64,000 bases of DNA, from assembly GCF_000619885.1 (NCBI RefSeq), contig NZ_KK211041.1, forward strand, positions 326,900 through 390,899, read 5' to 3'. The notes beneath the pieces were generated by a model that did no database searches, had not been told where the DNA came from, and saw nothing but the letters and a program-made list of their open reading frames with translations. The stretch comes from Balneatrix alpica DSM 16621 (GTDB taxonomy: Bacteria > Pseudomonadota > Gammaproteobacteria > Pseudomonadales > Balneatricaceae). This document shows, one piece after another, positions 46,033 to 55,134 of this stretch (the stretch's first letter is position 1; each line of letters begins with the position of its first letter). The position numbers were made by a program, and so were the translations under genes.

Positions 46033-46958
46033 TGGCTAAAACGAAACAACCGACTCGCGTCATCGACTTTATGAAGCTGCGCCATCTGTGCGCAGCGATC
46101 TCGCTGGTGTTGACTCTGGGTGCGGTGCTGCTGCTAGGAATAAATGGTCTGCATTATGGCCTCGACTTTACTGGCGGTACGCTGGTGGAAGTGGAGTTTG
46201 CGGCAGATCAGCCTTTGGACGAGGTGCGCCAGCAGCTAAAAGAAGCCGGTTTCAACGATGCGGTGGTGCAGAACTTTGGTTCGGCCCGCGATGTGATGGT
46301 GCGCCTGGGAGAAGGGCACTCGGCACAAGTGGGTGAGCAGGTTCTGGCAGCGCTTTCCCAGGATGGGGCCCAGGTTACGATCAAGCGTACTGAGTTTGTT
46401 GGTGCCCAGGTCGGAGATGAACTGCGTGAGCAGGGAGGCTTGGGGATGTTGCTGGCGCTGGGGATGGTCATGCTGTATGTGGCGGCACGTTTCCAGTTTA
46501 AGTTCGCCCTGGCGGCGGTATTGGCGCTGGCGCATGACGTAATCGTAGTGCTAGGGGTGTTTGCCCTGCTGCGTTGGGATTTCGATTTGACCGTATTGGC
46601 TGCGGTGTTGGCGGTGATAGGTTATTCGTTGAACGACTCTATCGTGGTGGCTGACCGTATTCGTGAGAATTTCCGCAAAATGCGTAAGTCTGAGCCAATT
46701 GAGGTAATCAATACGGCGATGACGGATACCTTAGGGCGCACCACTATTACCTCAGGTACGACCTTGTTGGTTGTATTGGCGCTATTCTTGTTCGGTGGCG
46801 AAATGATCCATGGCTTTGCTTTGGCGCTGTTGGTGGGGATTGGTGTGGGGACTTACTCCTCGGTCTATGTGGCGGCGAGTTTGCTGGTGTACTTGAATGT
46901 GCGTCGTGAGGATTTGCTGCCGCCGCCTAAAGAAGAATTAGTGGATGATGCGCCCTAG
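46032..46958 (+). CDS. secF: Protein translocase subunit SecF
   Basis: Partner of SecD. Length 308, with six membrane spans. Family blocks: GLDFTGGTLVEVEF (first periplasmic domain), FALAAVLALAHDVIVVLGVFA and VIGYSLNDSIVVADRIRENF in the membrane, and the end TDTLGRTTITSGTTLLVVLALFLFGG region (in pieces). It starts at the ATG that overlaps the secD stop. Confidence 0.97.
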   Translation: MAKTKQPTRVIDFMKLRHLCAAISLVLTLGAVLLLGINGLHYGLDFTGGTLVEVEFAADQPLDEVRQQLKEAGFNDAVVQNFGSARDVMVRLGEGHSAQVGEQVLAALSQDGAQVTIKRTEFVGAQVGDELREQGGLGMLLALGMVMLYVAARFQFKFALAAVLALAHDVIVVLGVFALLRWDFDLTVLAAVLAVIGYSLNDSIVVADRIRENFRKMRKSEPIEVINTAMTDTLGRTTITSGTTLLVVLALFLFGGEMIHGFALALLVGIGVGTYSSVYVAASLLVYLNVRREDLLPPPKEELVDDAP

Positions 46959-47011
46959 CGGGAGCGGGATGTTGCCTTGTTAATAAGGTATAGATAGCTA
47001 GGGTATCGATA

Positions 47012-47039
47012 AAAGTGGGGGCTGCGGCTCCCATTTTTA
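47012..47039. terminator. Terminator after secF
   Basis: AAAAGTGGGGGC, a short loop and GCTCCCATTTTT. It is partly G-T paired and ends the yajC-secDF transcript. Confidence 0.75.
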
Positions 47040-47085
47040 TTGGTAGTTTTGGCGAGTTAGTGCGGGCAGGTTGAAAGCGGGGCAC

Positions 47086-47113
47086 AAAAAAAAAGGGCGC
47101 GAGGCCCTTTTTT
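47086..47113 (-). terminator. Terminator of suhB
   Basis: On the minus strand AAAAAAGGGC, loop and GCCCTTTTTT are followed by more T. It begins 16 bases after the suhB stop. Confidence 0.88.
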
Positions 47114-47128
47114 GATGCTGGGTTGGGG

Positions 47129-47947
47129 CTAGCTAAGGCTAACGTTCTGCAGCTGTTGCACAATCTGTTTGAACAGTTTGGCATTGGCAGCCAGTAGATG
47201 GCCGCGCTGGCGATAACTTGGATTACCCTGGATATCTCCCAGTAGTGCGCCGCACTCTTGGAGCAGCATGGCGCCGGCTTCCAGTTCGAGTTCATTGAGG
47301 TTTAGCAGTACCACTGCGTCTAGGCGACCAGCAGCCAAGTTGGCCATTTCCAGCAAGGGGCTGCCGCCATGGTGCAGATTGGCATTGCTCATTAACAGCT
47401 GCTTTTGCATATCAAGGAAATGCGTTAGCAAGTGACGGTTGCTGATACTGTTATCAAAGGTGTGGCCAATCAGGGCGCCATCCAGCTGAGCAACTTTACC
47501 AACGCGAATGCGGCGACCATTGAGTTGAGCGCCTCGACCGCGGCTGGCAGTGAACTCTTCGCCAGTCATGGGGTTGATAACCAGGGCATGCTCAACTTTG
47601 CCTTTTTGTTTGGCGATCAAAGCCAGGCAGAAGTTCGGTAAGCCACGGCTGTAATTCAACCAGCCATCTAAAGGCAGAATGTGCCATTCGGTGTCAATGT
47701 GCTGTTCGCGGCTGCTTTGTTCTGCAGTGTGCAGTTTGCCGCTTTGACGTCCGTAGATGGCGTGCTGAGGATAGGCTTTGACAATAGTGCGAGCGATGCT
47801 TTGTTCTGCGCGTTCGCAGGTCTCCGCTACAAACTTATTGACGTCTTGGCCCTCTGATTGAATCAGGTCAAGGCGCTCAAGGGCGCGGGCGAGGTTTTCA
47901 GAAGCAATGCGTGCAGCCCGCAGTGCGATATTCAACATTGGTTGCAT
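47129..47947 (-). CDS. suhB: SuhB-like inositol monophosphatase-family protein with altered metal site
   Basis: Fold and place (between secF and trmJ) are those of SuhB, which has both inositol monophosphatase activity and a role in rRNA antitermination with Nus factors. Strong similarity is seen at MLNIALRAARIA and TASRGRGAQLNGRRI. The metal-site motifs are changed. E. coli TEESG reads GRQSG, IDPLDGTTN reads ILPLDGWLN (first Asp lost) and PWDFAAG reads ELELEAG. Phosphatase activity is therefore doubtful while the structural role may persist. Length 272. Starts divergently from trmJ. Confidence 0.88.
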   Translation of the reverse strand: MQPMLNIALRAARIASENLARALERLDLIQSEGQDVNKFVAETCERAEQSIARTIVKAYPQHAIYGRQSGKLHTAEQSSREQHIDTEWHILPLDGWLNYSRGLPNFCLALIAKQKGKVEHALVINPMTGEEFTASRGRGAQLNGRRIRVGKVAQLDGALIGHTFDNSISNRHLLTHFLDMQKQLLMSNANLHHGGSPLLEMANLAAGRLDAVVLLNLNELELEAGAMLLQECGALLGDIQGNPSYRQRGHLLAANAKLFKQIVQQLQNVSLS

Positions 47948-48080
47948 GGCAGCAATATACCGGCTCTAGTGTCAGGACAAGCGCGGAATTATATCAGAAT
48001 ATTCTTTGGGGGTATAAAGGACGGGGCGCAAATTTACCTTTAGTTTGCTACAATTCGCGCCTCGTTTTGGAGAGGCCTGC

Positions 48081-48824
48081 ATGCTGGACAAGATTCGCAT
48101 TGTTTTAGTGAATACAACTCATCCTGGAAACATCGGTGCAGCGGCGCGCGCGATGAAAACCATGGGGTTAAGTCAGCTGGTATTAGTGGAGCCTAAGATC
48201 TTTCCGAGTCCTGAGGCGGATGCGATGAGCTCTGGAGCGACAGATATTCTGCAGCAGGCACGGGTTGTGGCCACGCTGGATGAGGCGATTGCAGATTGTC
48301 AGCTGGTGATAGGTACCAGTGCGCGCTCCCGTCATATCCCTTGGCCGCTGCTCAATCCCCATGAGGCGGCAGCGCAAGCTGCTAAAGAAGCTCAGTCGGC
48401 TGAGGTGGCTCTGGTGTTCGGTCGTGAAGACAGGGGATTGACTAATGAGGAGCTGCACAAGTGCCAGTTTCATGTGCACATTCCCACTAATCCTGACTTC
48501 AGCTCTTTAAATGTGGCGGCTGCGGTGCAGGTGCTCAGCTATGAATTGCGTATGCGTCAATTGGCGGATGCTGAGGTGGAGGCGCCTTATTGGGGAGTAG
48601 ATTGGGATATTAAGTTAGCTACATCCGATGAGGTGGAGCGCTTTTTTGTTCATCTGGAGCAGGCGCTGATCGATATTGATTTTCTTGATCCGCACAACCC
48701 TCGCCAATTGATGCCGCGTCTGCGTCGGCTCTTTATGCGGGCACGTTTGGATCAGGTTGAGGTGAATGTGTTGCGTGGTATTTTGACGGCGGCGCAAAAG
48801 CCACTTAAGGGTAAATCCGACTAA
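48081..48824 (+). CDS. trmJ: tRNA (cytidine/uridine-2'-O-)-methyltransferase TrmJ
   Basis: SPOUT-class methyltransferase acting at tRNA position 32. From the ATG at 48081 it has 247 residues. N-terminus IRIVLVNTTHPGNIGAAARAM, the SAM-knot region LVFGREDRGLTNEELHKC, and HIPTNPDFSSLNVAAAVQVL are family hallmarks. In Pseudomonas a cysE gene follows before iscR; here iscR comes directly after 82 bp. Confidence 0.94.
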   Translation: MLDKIRIVLVNTTHPGNIGAAARAMKTMGLSQLVLVEPKIFPSPEADAMSSGATDILQQARVVATLDEAIADCQLVIGTSARSRHIPWPLLNPHEAAAQAAKEAQSAEVALVFGREDRGLTNEELHKCQFHVHIPTNPDFSSLNVAAAVQVLSYELRMRQLADAEVEAPYWGVDWDIKLATSDEVERFFVHLEQALIDIDFLDPHNPRQLMPRLRRLFMRARLDQVEVNVLRGILTAAQKPLKGKSD

Positions 48825-48837
48825 TTAGCTAGGATAT

Positions 48838-48862
48838 ATACTTGATCAATTTAGTCGGGAAT
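48838..48862 (+). promoter_or_regulatory. IscR type 1 binding site at the isc promoter
   Basis: The 25-bp site opens ATACTTGA, has AATTTAGTCGGG in the right part and ends AAT. It matches the type 1 IscR consensus ATASYYGACTRWWWYAGTCRRSTAT at 22 of 25 positions. It lies 45 bases before iscR, where Fe-S-loaded IscR would repress the whole operon. Confidence 0.88.
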
Positions 48863-48906
48863 AGCATAATGGTCGCCATCAAAGACTGTGGCCAGGAGTG
48901 CTTCGG

Positions 48907-49389
48907 ATGCGACTGACAACCAAAGGGCGTTATGCCGTAACCGCTATGCTGGATTTGGCCTTGCATGTTGGCAAGGGGCCAACCAGTCTGGCGGATATAT
49001 CGGATCGCCAGGGTATCTCTTTATCCTACCTTGAGCAACTTTTCGCCAAGTTGCGCCGTCATGGCTTAGTAAAGAGCGTGCGCGGACCTGGTGGGGGGTA
49101 TCAGTTAAGTCGCGGTCTGGAAGCAATATATGTGGCGCAGGTGATTGATGCGGTTAATGAGACCGTAGACGCCACCGGTTGCGGTGGAGGTGGTGGGTGT
49201 CAGAGTCATGGGGAAACCTGTCTGACTCATCATCTCTGGTGTGATCTCAGTGAGCAAATTCACTCTTTTTTAAGTGGTATCAGTCTGGCCGATTTGGTGG
49301 CCAGGCGGGATGTGCAGGTTGTTGCAGAGCGTCAGGATAGGCGCCATCTTGAGCGGCACGGGCAGCTGAACCGTATTGCCGTCGGCTGA
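48907..49389 (+). CDS. iscR: Fe-S cluster-sensing repressor IscR
   Basis: Rrf2-family regulator that, when it carries a [2Fe-2S] cluster, represses its own isc operon. From the ATG at 48907 it has 160 residues. The winged helix starts [18 protein letters not shown], with [20 protein letters not shown] and [12 protein letters not shown]. Cluster ligands are the three cysteines of [16 protein letters not shown] followed by LTHHLW with the histidine. It heads iscRSUA-hscBA-fdx-iscX. Confidence 0.96.
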   Translation: MRLTTKGRYAVTAMLDLALHVGKGPTSLADISDRQGISLSYLEQLFAKLRRHGLVKSVRGPGGGYQLSRGLEAIYVAQVIDAVNETVDATGCGGGGGCQSHGETCLTHHLWCDLSEQIHSFLSGISLADLVARRDVQVVAERQDRRHLERHGQLNRIAVG

Positions 49390-49437
49390 CATAAACCGTG
49401 AACGCTGTAGCTAAGGGTGAAGCCCTGGAGAGAAGCG

Positions 49438-50652
49438 ATGAAGTTACCCATTTTTCTTGATTATCAGTCTACAACTCCTGTTGATCCGCGTGTGGCGGAA
49501 AAGATGGTGGAATGTCTGACGATGGATGGCATCTTCGGCAACCCGGCCTCACGCTCCCATGTGTTTGGTTGGAAAGCTGAGGAAGCGGTTGAGACTGCGC
49601 GCCAGCATGTGGCGGACTTGATCGGTGCTGATCCCCGCGAGATCGTGTGGACCTCTGGTGCAACGGAAGCCAGTAACCTGGCGATCAAAGGGGTGGCGCA
49701 CTTCTACCAGAAGAAAGGTAAGCACATTATTACCTCTAAGATTGAGCACAAAGCTACCTTGGACTCCTGTCGTCAGTTGGAGCGCGAGGGCTTTGAGGTA
49801 ACTTACCTGACACCTAACAGCAAAGGGTTGATTGAGCCTGAGGCGGTGGCAGAAGCGCTGCGGGATGACACCATTCTGGTGACCCTGATGCACGTTAATA
49901 ATGAAATTGGCACCATCACAGATGTGGCTGCCATCGGCGCCATTACTCGTGCCAAGGGTGTGTTGTTGCATGTGGATGCGGCCCAGAGTGTTGGCAAGCT
50001 ACCTGTTAACTTAGAAGACATGCAGATTGATCTGATGTCTCTTACTGCACATAAGGTTTATGGCCCGAAGGGGATTGGTGCGCTGTATGTGCGCCGTAAG
50101 CCTCGGGTACGGATTGAAGCGCAAATGCATGGCGGTGGTCATGAGCGTGGTATGCGCTCTGGTACTTTGCCGACCCATCAAATCGTGGGTATGGGTGAAG
50201 CCTACCGTATTGCTAAAGAAGATATGGAAAAAGATAACGCTCACCTGCAAATGCTGCGTGACCGTTTCTGGAATCAAATCAAGGATATTGAGGCGGTGTA
50301 CGTCAACGGCGATATCGAACAGCGGGTGAAAGGCAACCTGAATGTAAGCTTTGCTTATGTTGAAGGTGAGTCCCTGCTGATGTCGTTGAAGGATCTGGCG
50401 GTGTCTTCTGGTTCTGCCTGTACCTCTGCCAGCCTGGAGCCTTCTTACGTGCTGCGGGCCTTGGGGCTGAACGATGAACTGGCGCACAGTTCTATCCGTT
50501 TTGGTTTTGGACGCTTTACCACAATTGAAGAAGTGGACTATGCGGCCAGCCTGATTCATAAAGCGGTCGACAAACTGCGTGAGCTGTCACCGTTGTGGGA
50601 TATGTATAAAGATGGCGTTGACCTGAGTAAGGTCGAGTGGGCTCACCACTAA
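49438..50652 (+). CDS. iscS: Cysteine desulfurase IscS
   Basis: Pyridoxal-phosphate enzyme that takes sulfur from cysteine for Fe-S clusters, thio-tRNA and other uses. The 404-residue length equals E. coli. PLP lysine lies in [12 protein letters not shown] and the persulfide cysteine in [16 protein letters not shown]. The C-terminal WAHH is conserved. The ATG at 49438 follows GGAG; an upstream in-frame ATG adds seven residues and lacks support. Confidence 0.97.
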   Translation: MKLPIFLDYQSTTPVDPRVAEKMVECLTMDGIFGNPASRSHVFGWKAEEAVETARQHVADLIGADPREIVWTSGATEASNLAIKGVAHFYQKKGKHIITSKIEHKATLDSCRQLEREGFEVTYLTPNSKGLIEPEAVAEALRDDTILVTLMHVNNEIGTITDVAAIGAITRAKGVLLHVDAAQSVGKLPVNLEDMQIDLMSLTAHKVYGPKGIGALYVRRKPRVRIEAQMHGGGHERGMRSGTLPTHQIVGMGEAYRIAKEDMEKDNAHLQMLRDRFWNQIKDIEAVYVNGDIEQRVKGNLNVSFAYVEGESLLMSLKDLAVSSGSACTSASLEPSYVLRALGLNDELAHSSIRFGFGRFTTIEEVDYAASLIHKAVDKLRELSPLWDMYKDGVDLSKVEWAHH

Positions 50653-50684
50653 GCTGCCTGTTAGCGAATTTGAGGAGAGCTGTT

Positions 50685-51068
50685 ATGGCTTACAGTGAAA
50701 AGGTTATCGACCACTACGAAAATCCGCGTAACGTCGGCAAGATGGATGCCAACGATCCCCATGTCGGTACTGGCATGGTTGGTGCTCCTGCTTGTGGTGA
50801 CGTGATGCGTCTACAGATCAAAGTCAGCGATGATGGTGTAATCGAGGATGCCAAGTTCAAAACTTATGGATGTGGCTCTGCCATTGCTTCTAGCTCTTTA
50901 GTAACAGAGTGGATGAAAGGAATGACTCTGGAGCAGGCGGCTAACATCAAGAATACCTCGATTGCGGAAGAGCTGGCGTTGCCGCCGGTAAAAATCCACT
51001 GTTCTGTATTGGCAGAGGATGCGATCAAGGCTGCCATTGAAGACTATCAAAAGAAGCACTCTAGCTGA
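50685..51068 (+). CDS. iscU: Fe-S cluster scaffold IscU
   Basis: Scaffold on which [2Fe-2S] clusters are built from IscS sulfur. 127 residues. The three ligand cysteines lie in GAPACGDVM, YGCGSAIASSS and KIHCSVLAEDAI, and the HscA-recognition motif is LPPVKIHC. The start at 50685 follows GAGGAG. Confidence 0.97.
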   Translation: MAYSEKVIDHYENPRNVGKMDANDPHVGTGMVGAPACGDVMRLQIKVSDDGVIEDAKFKTYGCGSAIASSSLVTEWMKGMTLEQAANIKNTSIAEELALPPVKIHCSVLAEDAIKAAIEDYQKKHSS

Positions 51069-51097
51069 ATTTAGGGGTGTGAGAGGAGAAGGTTTCT

Positions 51098-51421
51098 ATG
51101 GGAGTGAGCATGACAGCGGCGGCTGAACGCCACGTGGCACGCTATTTGGAAAAGCGTGGTCATGGAGCGGGTATTCGCCTGGGTGTGCGGACTTCAGGCT
51201 GCTCCGGAATGGCTTATGTCCTTGAGTTTGTTGACGAAGCAGACAGTGAAGACCAGGTGTTTGAGAGTGGTCCGGTGAAAATCTTCGTTGATCCCAAGAG
51301 CCTGAGCTATCTGGAAGGTACTGAGTTGGATTATGTGCGCGAAGGCCTCAATGAGGGCTTTAAGTTCAATAACCCCAACGTGCGTTCCGAGTGCGGCTGC
51401 GGCGAAAGCTTCAACGTTTGA
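51098..51421 (+). CDS. iscA: Fe-S cluster assembly protein IscA
   Basis: A-type carrier that passes Fe or Fe-S clusters to target proteins. 107 residues. Conserved cysteines lie in TSGCSGMAY and at the end in CGCGESF. The ribosome binding site is GGAG about ten bases before the ATG. Confidence 0.96.
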   Translation: MGVSMTAAAERHVARYLEKRGHGAGIRLGVRTSGCSGMAYVLEFVDEADSEDQVFESGPVKIFVDPKSLSYLEGTELDYVREGLNEGFKFNNPNVRSECGCGESFNV

Positions 51422-51437
51422 TCAAATAGAGAAGGCT

Positions 51438-51965
51438 ATGGACTTTCGGCAGGATTACTTCCTACTCTTTGAGCTGCCCCGTGCCTTTGAGGTAGACCTG
51501 GTGGCGCTAAGTCAGCGCTACCAGGAGCTACAGAAACAACTCCATCCAGATCGTCATGCCGCTGCTACTGATCAGCAACGGCGTCTGTCTTTGCAATACA
51601 CCACCTTTGTCAACGAAGCCTATGCGACGCTCAAGTCTCCTCTGCGTCGTGCACAGTATTTGCTCGAATTGAGTGGACATTCCCTCGCTGGAGACAGTCA
51701 GACTACTAAGGATCGTCATTTTCTGATGCAGCAGATGGAGTGGCGAGAGGCACTGGCGGATGCTGAGCATAGCGATGATCCCTGGCAGGCGCTTGATCAG
51801 CTCAGTGTTGAGGCCAAGGCGGAGCAGGCTAGGCTGTATCAAAGCTTCGTTGCAGCCTGGCAAGTGCAGCAATGGCCGCAAGCAGAGCAGTGTCTGCGTC
51901 AGCTGCAGTTTGTGCATAAATTGTTGGACGAAGTGGCAGAGCTAGAAGAGCGGCTTGACGACTAA
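51438..51965 (+). CDS. hscB: Fe-S co-chaperone HscB
   Basis: J-domain protein that brings IscU to HscA. From the ATG at 51438 it has 175 residues. The J domain has the HPD motif in QLHPDRHA. The C-terminal three-helix domain binds IscU. Predicted start [14 protein letters not shown] matches the family, while the frame upstream of it overlaps iscA. Confidence 0.95.
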   Translation: MDFRQDYFLLFELPRAFEVDLVALSQRYQELQKQLHPDRHAAATDQQRRLSLQYTTFVNEAYATLKSPLRRAQYLLELSGHSLAGDSQTTKDRHFLMQQMEWREALADAEHSDDPWQALDQLSVEAKAEQARLYQSFVAAWQVQQWPQAEQCLRQLQFVHKLLDEVAELEERLDD

Positions 51966-51985
51966 CCCGATGTAAGGATTTCAGA

Positions 51986-53848
51986 GTGCTATTGCAGATA
52001 TCTGAGCCTGGACAAACCCCTCAGCCGCATGCGCGCAAGCGTGCGGTGGGTATTGACCTGGGAACAACTAACTCCCTTGTCGCAGCCTTGCGCAGTGGTG
52101 AACCTCAGGTGTTACCTGATGCTCTTGGGCGGCCGATGCTGCCTTCCGTTGTTCGCTATGCCGAGCAGGGGGTGGTAGTAGGTTATGAGGCCAAAGCCGC
52201 GCGAGTGGAGGACGCCAGTCAAACGGTGGTTTCGGTCAAGCGTCTGATGGGGCGTGGTTATCAAGACGTGCTGGAGGCAGGTTTGCGCTTACCTTATCAG
52301 CTAGAAAAGGGTGATAACGGTTTGCCGTATCTGCTGACGCGTCAAGGGCGCATTAGTCCAGTGCAGGTGTCTGCAGAAATTTTGAAAGAGCTGGCAGAGC
52401 GTGCACAGGAAAGTTTGGGCGGAGAGCTGGATGGAGTGGTCATTACCGTTCCGGCTTATTTTGACGATGCTCAACGTCAGGCAACCAAAGATGCTGCTCG
52501 CCTGGCGGGATTGCATGTTTTGCGCCTGCTTAATGAGCCGACTGCAGCTGCTGTCGCCTATGGTCTTGATCAGCAAGCTGAAGGTGTGATCGCGGTGTAT
52601 GACCTGGGTGGAGGGACCTTTGATATCTCCATTCTGCGTTTACATAAAGGCGTGTTTGAAGTGATGGCTACCGGAGGTGATAGCGCCTTAGGTGGTGATG
52701 ACTTTGATATGGCAGTTGCGCATTGGGTGTTACAGCAGGCTGGTTGGTCGGCAGATAGCCTGGATGGTAGTCGTTGGCGCGAGTTACAAGGTATCGCTTG
52801 TCAGGCGAAAGAAGCCTTGGCTGAGCAAGAAGAGGTGGTGCTTAGCTTTGCCTGTGAGCAAGGCTCCTGGCAGGGGCGCTTGAGCCGTACCCAGTTTGCT
52901 GAACTAATCGATCCTCTGCTGAAGCGTACTCTGCGTGCCTGCCGTAAAGCTTTGCGTGATGCAGAGTTGAGCGTTGAAGAGGTACAGCAGGTCGTTATGG
53001 TTGGTGGCTCAACCCGTACGCTTTATGTACGTGAGCAGGTGGGACAGTTTTTTGCTTGTGAACCCCTGACCTCGATTGATCCAGACCAAGTGGTGGCGCT
53101 GGGAGCAGCTATTCAAGCTGATGTGTTGGTGGGCAATAAGCGCGATGGCGAAATGCTGTTGTTGGATGTGATCCCGCTGTCATTGGGGCTGGAAACCTAT
53201 GGTGGTTTGGTTGAGCGAGTGATTGCCCGTAATACTGTTATTCCGGTTGCCAAGGCGCAGGATTTTACCACCTTTAAGGATGGTCAGACGGCGATGATGA
53301 TTCATGTGCTCCAGGGGGAGCGTGAATTGGTCAGTGATTGCCGTTCGCTTGCCCGTTTTGAATTGCGTGGTATTCCACCCATGGCGGCTGGCGCGGCGCG
53401 TATTCGCGTTACCTTTCAGGTCGATGCGGATGGGTTGTTGAGTGTATCGGCTCGGGAGCAGTCAACGGGGGTGGAAAGCCGTATTGAAGTGAAGCCATCC
53501 TATGGCTTGGCTGAAGATGAGATTGCCACGATGCTGCAATCTTCTTTTGCTCATGCGGAAGAAGATATGGCTGCGCGTGCACTGCGTGAGCAACAGGTGG
53601 AGGCGGCGCGGTTGTTGGAATCGCTGGAAGCTGCCCTGCGTGACGATGCGGAGCTGTTGTGTGGTAGTGAGCTGGAACAGCTGCAGCAGCAAATGAGCAA
53701 ACTGCGTGAGCTGTATAACGGCGGAGACCATAAAGCTTTGGCCGCAGGTGTGCAGCAGTTAGCTGATGCAAGTGAGTATTTTGCTGCTCGCCGAATGGAC
53801 AAGAGTGTTCGCCTTGCTTTGCAAGGGCACCGGGTTGACGAGTTTTGA
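51986..53848 (+). CDS. hscA: Fe-S chaperone HscA
   Basis: Hsp70-type ATPase dedicated to releasing clusters from IscU. 620 residues with GTG start and AAGGA upstream. Nucleotide-binding motifs: [26 protein letters not shown] and [12 protein letters not shown]. The linker is [14 protein letters not shown] and the substrate domain follows. The N-terminal 15 or so residues resemble HscA and not DnaK. Confidence 0.96.
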   Translation: MLLQISEPGQTPQPHARKRAVGIDLGTTNSLVAALRSGEPQVLPDALGRPMLPSVVRYAEQGVVVGYEAKAARVEDASQTVVSVKRLMGRGYQDVLEAGLRLPYQLEKGDNGLPYLLTRQGRISPVQVSAEILKELAERAQESLGGELDGVVITVPAYFDDAQRQATKDAARLAGLHVLRLLNEPTAAAVAYGLDQQAEGVIAVYDLGGGTFDISILRLHKGVFEVMATGGDSALGGDDFDMAVAHWVLQQAGWSADSLDGSRWRELQGIACQAKEALAEQEEVVLSFACEQGSWQGRLSRTQFAELIDPLLKRTLRACRKALRDAELSVEEVQQVVMVGGSTRTLYVREQVGQFFACEPLTSIDPDQVVALGAAIQADVLVGNKRDGEMLLLDVIPLSLGLETYGGLVERVIARNTVIPVAKAQDFTTFKDGQTAMMIHVLQGERELVSDCRSLARFELRGIPPMAAGAARIRVTFQVDADGLLSVSAREQSTGVESRIEVKPSYGLAEDEIATMLQSSFAHAEEDMAARALREQQVEAARLLESLEAALRDDAELLCGSELEQLQQQMSKLRELYNGGDHKALAAGVQQLADASEYFAARRMDKSVRLALQGHRVDEF

Positions 53849-53855
53849 GGTAGCT

Positions 53856-54194
53856 ATGACACAGATTATTTTTCTGCCCCATGAGGAAGTGTGCCCGGAA
53901 GGGAAAGTTATTGACGTTGAGCCAGGTGTGACGATCTGTGATGCGGCGTTGCGTCACGGGATTGAAATTGAGCATGCCTGTGAAAAGTCCTGCGCCTGCA
54001 CTACTTGTCATGTGATCGTACGTGAAGGTTTTAGCTCATTAAATGAAGCGGATGAGTTAGAAGAGGATATGCTCGACAAGGCCTGGGGGCTGGAACCAGA
54101 GTCACGTTTAAGCTGTCAGGCAGTGGTGGGAGAGACAGATTTGGTGGTTGAGCTGCCAAAATATACTCTCAATCACGCCTCTGAAAAGCATTGA
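53856..54194 (+). CDS. fdx: Isc-type [2Fe-2S] ferredoxin
   Basis: Electron donor for cluster assembly. 112 residues. Ligands: Cys in EHACEKSCACTTCH (CxxxxxCxxC) and the later Cys in SRLSCQAVVG. Start at 53856, 7 bases after the hscA stop. Followed by iscX. Confidence 0.96.
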   Translation: MTQIIFLPHEEVCPEGKVIDVEPGVTICDAALRHGIEIEHACEKSCACTTCHVIVREGFSSLNEADELEEDMLDKAWGLEPESRLSCQAVVGETDLVVELPKYTLNHASEKH

Positions 54195-54199
54195 GGTGA

Positions 54200-54397
54200 A
54201 TGATGAAGTGGATTGATGTTCAGGATATTGCGATCGAGTTGTATGAGGCGCATCCCGAGGTGGATCCGCAGTATATTCGCTTTACTGACTTGCATCGCTG
54301 GGTATGTGAGCTGGATGGTTTTGATGATGATCCTAACCATTCCAACGAGAAAATCCTGGAGGCGATTCAGGCGGCTTGGATGGAAGAGGCGCGCTAA
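54200..54397 (+). CDS. iscX: IscX, Fe-S assembly regulator
   Basis: Small acidic protein (65 residues) that binds IscS and modulates iron delivery. Typical WIDVQDIAIELYEAHPEVDP, then RFTDLHRWVCELDGFDDDP and EKILEAIQAAWMEE. Two adjacent ATG codons are possible starts, with GAGGTG upstream. It ends the isc operon. Confidence 0.95.
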   Translation: MMKWIDVQDIAIELYEAHPEVDPQYIRFTDLHRWVCELDGFDDDPNHSNEKILEAIQAAWMEEAR

Positions 54398-54528
54398 TCC
54401 TTAATGAGCAGGGCTGTGCGATAGCTGGAAGCTGGAGTGCAAGGGGCTTTACTAATGCCTGTCTGTTTCAAGTGTGTTGCTAAAGCATAGCCATAAAGGT
54501 TGCCGGAACATCGTTAGCAAGTTTGCCA

Positions 54529-54562
54529 AACAGGGCTCGCTTCGGCGGGCTCTGTTGTTTCT
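54529..54562 (+). terminator. Probable terminator of the isc operon
   Basis: AACAGGGCTCGC, loop TTCG and GCGGGCTCTGTT (two G-T pairs) are followed by GTTTCT. It lies 131 bases after iscX. Together with the promoter-like TATAAT at 54621 it separates isc from ndk. No gene is seen in 54398-54671; the in-frame upstream extension of ndk is not Ndk-like. Confidence 0.65.
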
Positions 54563-54620
54563 GATCGCTGCTTTTGTGTGTTGCTGCGGTCTGGGCCTAC
54601 TCAGGGTGGTTGGCCTATCG

Positions 54621-54626
54621 TATAAT
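54621..54626 (+). promoter_or_regulatory. Likely -10 element of the ndk promoter
   Basis: TATAAT 46 bases before the ndk ATG, after the isc terminator. No good -35 is seen at 16-18 bases, so this is a partial promoter call. Confidence 0.5.
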
Positions 54627-54671
54627 TCCCGTTTTACTCAACATGCTCTTTTAAACCAATTGGAGAATACA

Positions 54672-55079
54672 ATGGCTCTCGAGCGTACTCTGTCCATCAT
54701 CAAGCCTGATGCAGTTAAGAAAAACGTAGTCGGTGAAATCCTGGCGCGTTTTGAGCGTGCTGGCCTGAAAATCGTTGAAGCTCAGATGCAGACTCTGTCT
54801 CGTGAAAAGGCTGAAGGCTTCTACGCTGAGCACAAAGAGCGCGGTTTCTTCAAGGATCTGGTTGACTTTATGACTTCTGGTCCTGTGCTGGTTTCTGTTC
54901 TGGAAGGCGAAAACGCCATTGCGAAGAATCGTCAAATCATGGGTGCGACCAACCCTAAAGAAGCGGCTGCTGGTACTCTGCGTCATGACTTTGCCGAGTC
55001 TATCGATGCTAACGCCGTTCACGGTTCTGACTCTGCAGCGTCTGCAGAGCGCGAAATTGCTTACTTCTTCGGTAAGTAA
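54672..55079 (+). CDS. ndk: Nucleoside diphosphate kinase
   Basis: Balances nucleoside triphosphate pools. Start [18 protein letters not shown] at 54672. Active-site histidine lies in [16 protein letters not shown]. The protein has 135 residues and ends YFFGK, about six to eight residues shorter than E. coli (143), which continues past the same FFG. The truncated tail is outside the active site. Preceded by TTGGAGAATACA as ribosome binding site. Confidence 0.96.
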   Translation: MALERTLSIIKPDAVKKNVVGEILARFERAGLKIVEAQMQTLSREKAEGFYAEHKERGFFKDLVDFMTSGPVLVSVLEGENAIAKNRQIMGATNPKEAAAGTLRHDFAESIDANAVHGSDSAASAEREIAYFFGK

Positions 55080-55090
55080 TAGTAGTGACA

Positions 55091-55117
55091 GGGCGGGGTG
55101 ATCCCGCCCACTCTTTT
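55091..55117 (+). terminator. Terminator of ndk
   Basis: GGGCGGG, loop GTGAT and CCCGCCC are followed by ACTCTTTT. Confidence 0.75.
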
Positions 55118-55134
55118 GTTAAGTGTGAAGTACT

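Noticed and set aside
54474..54671. Hydrophobic N-terminal extension of Ndk
   Set aside because: It spans the isc terminator hairpin and the TATAAT; Ndk proteins start at MALERT.
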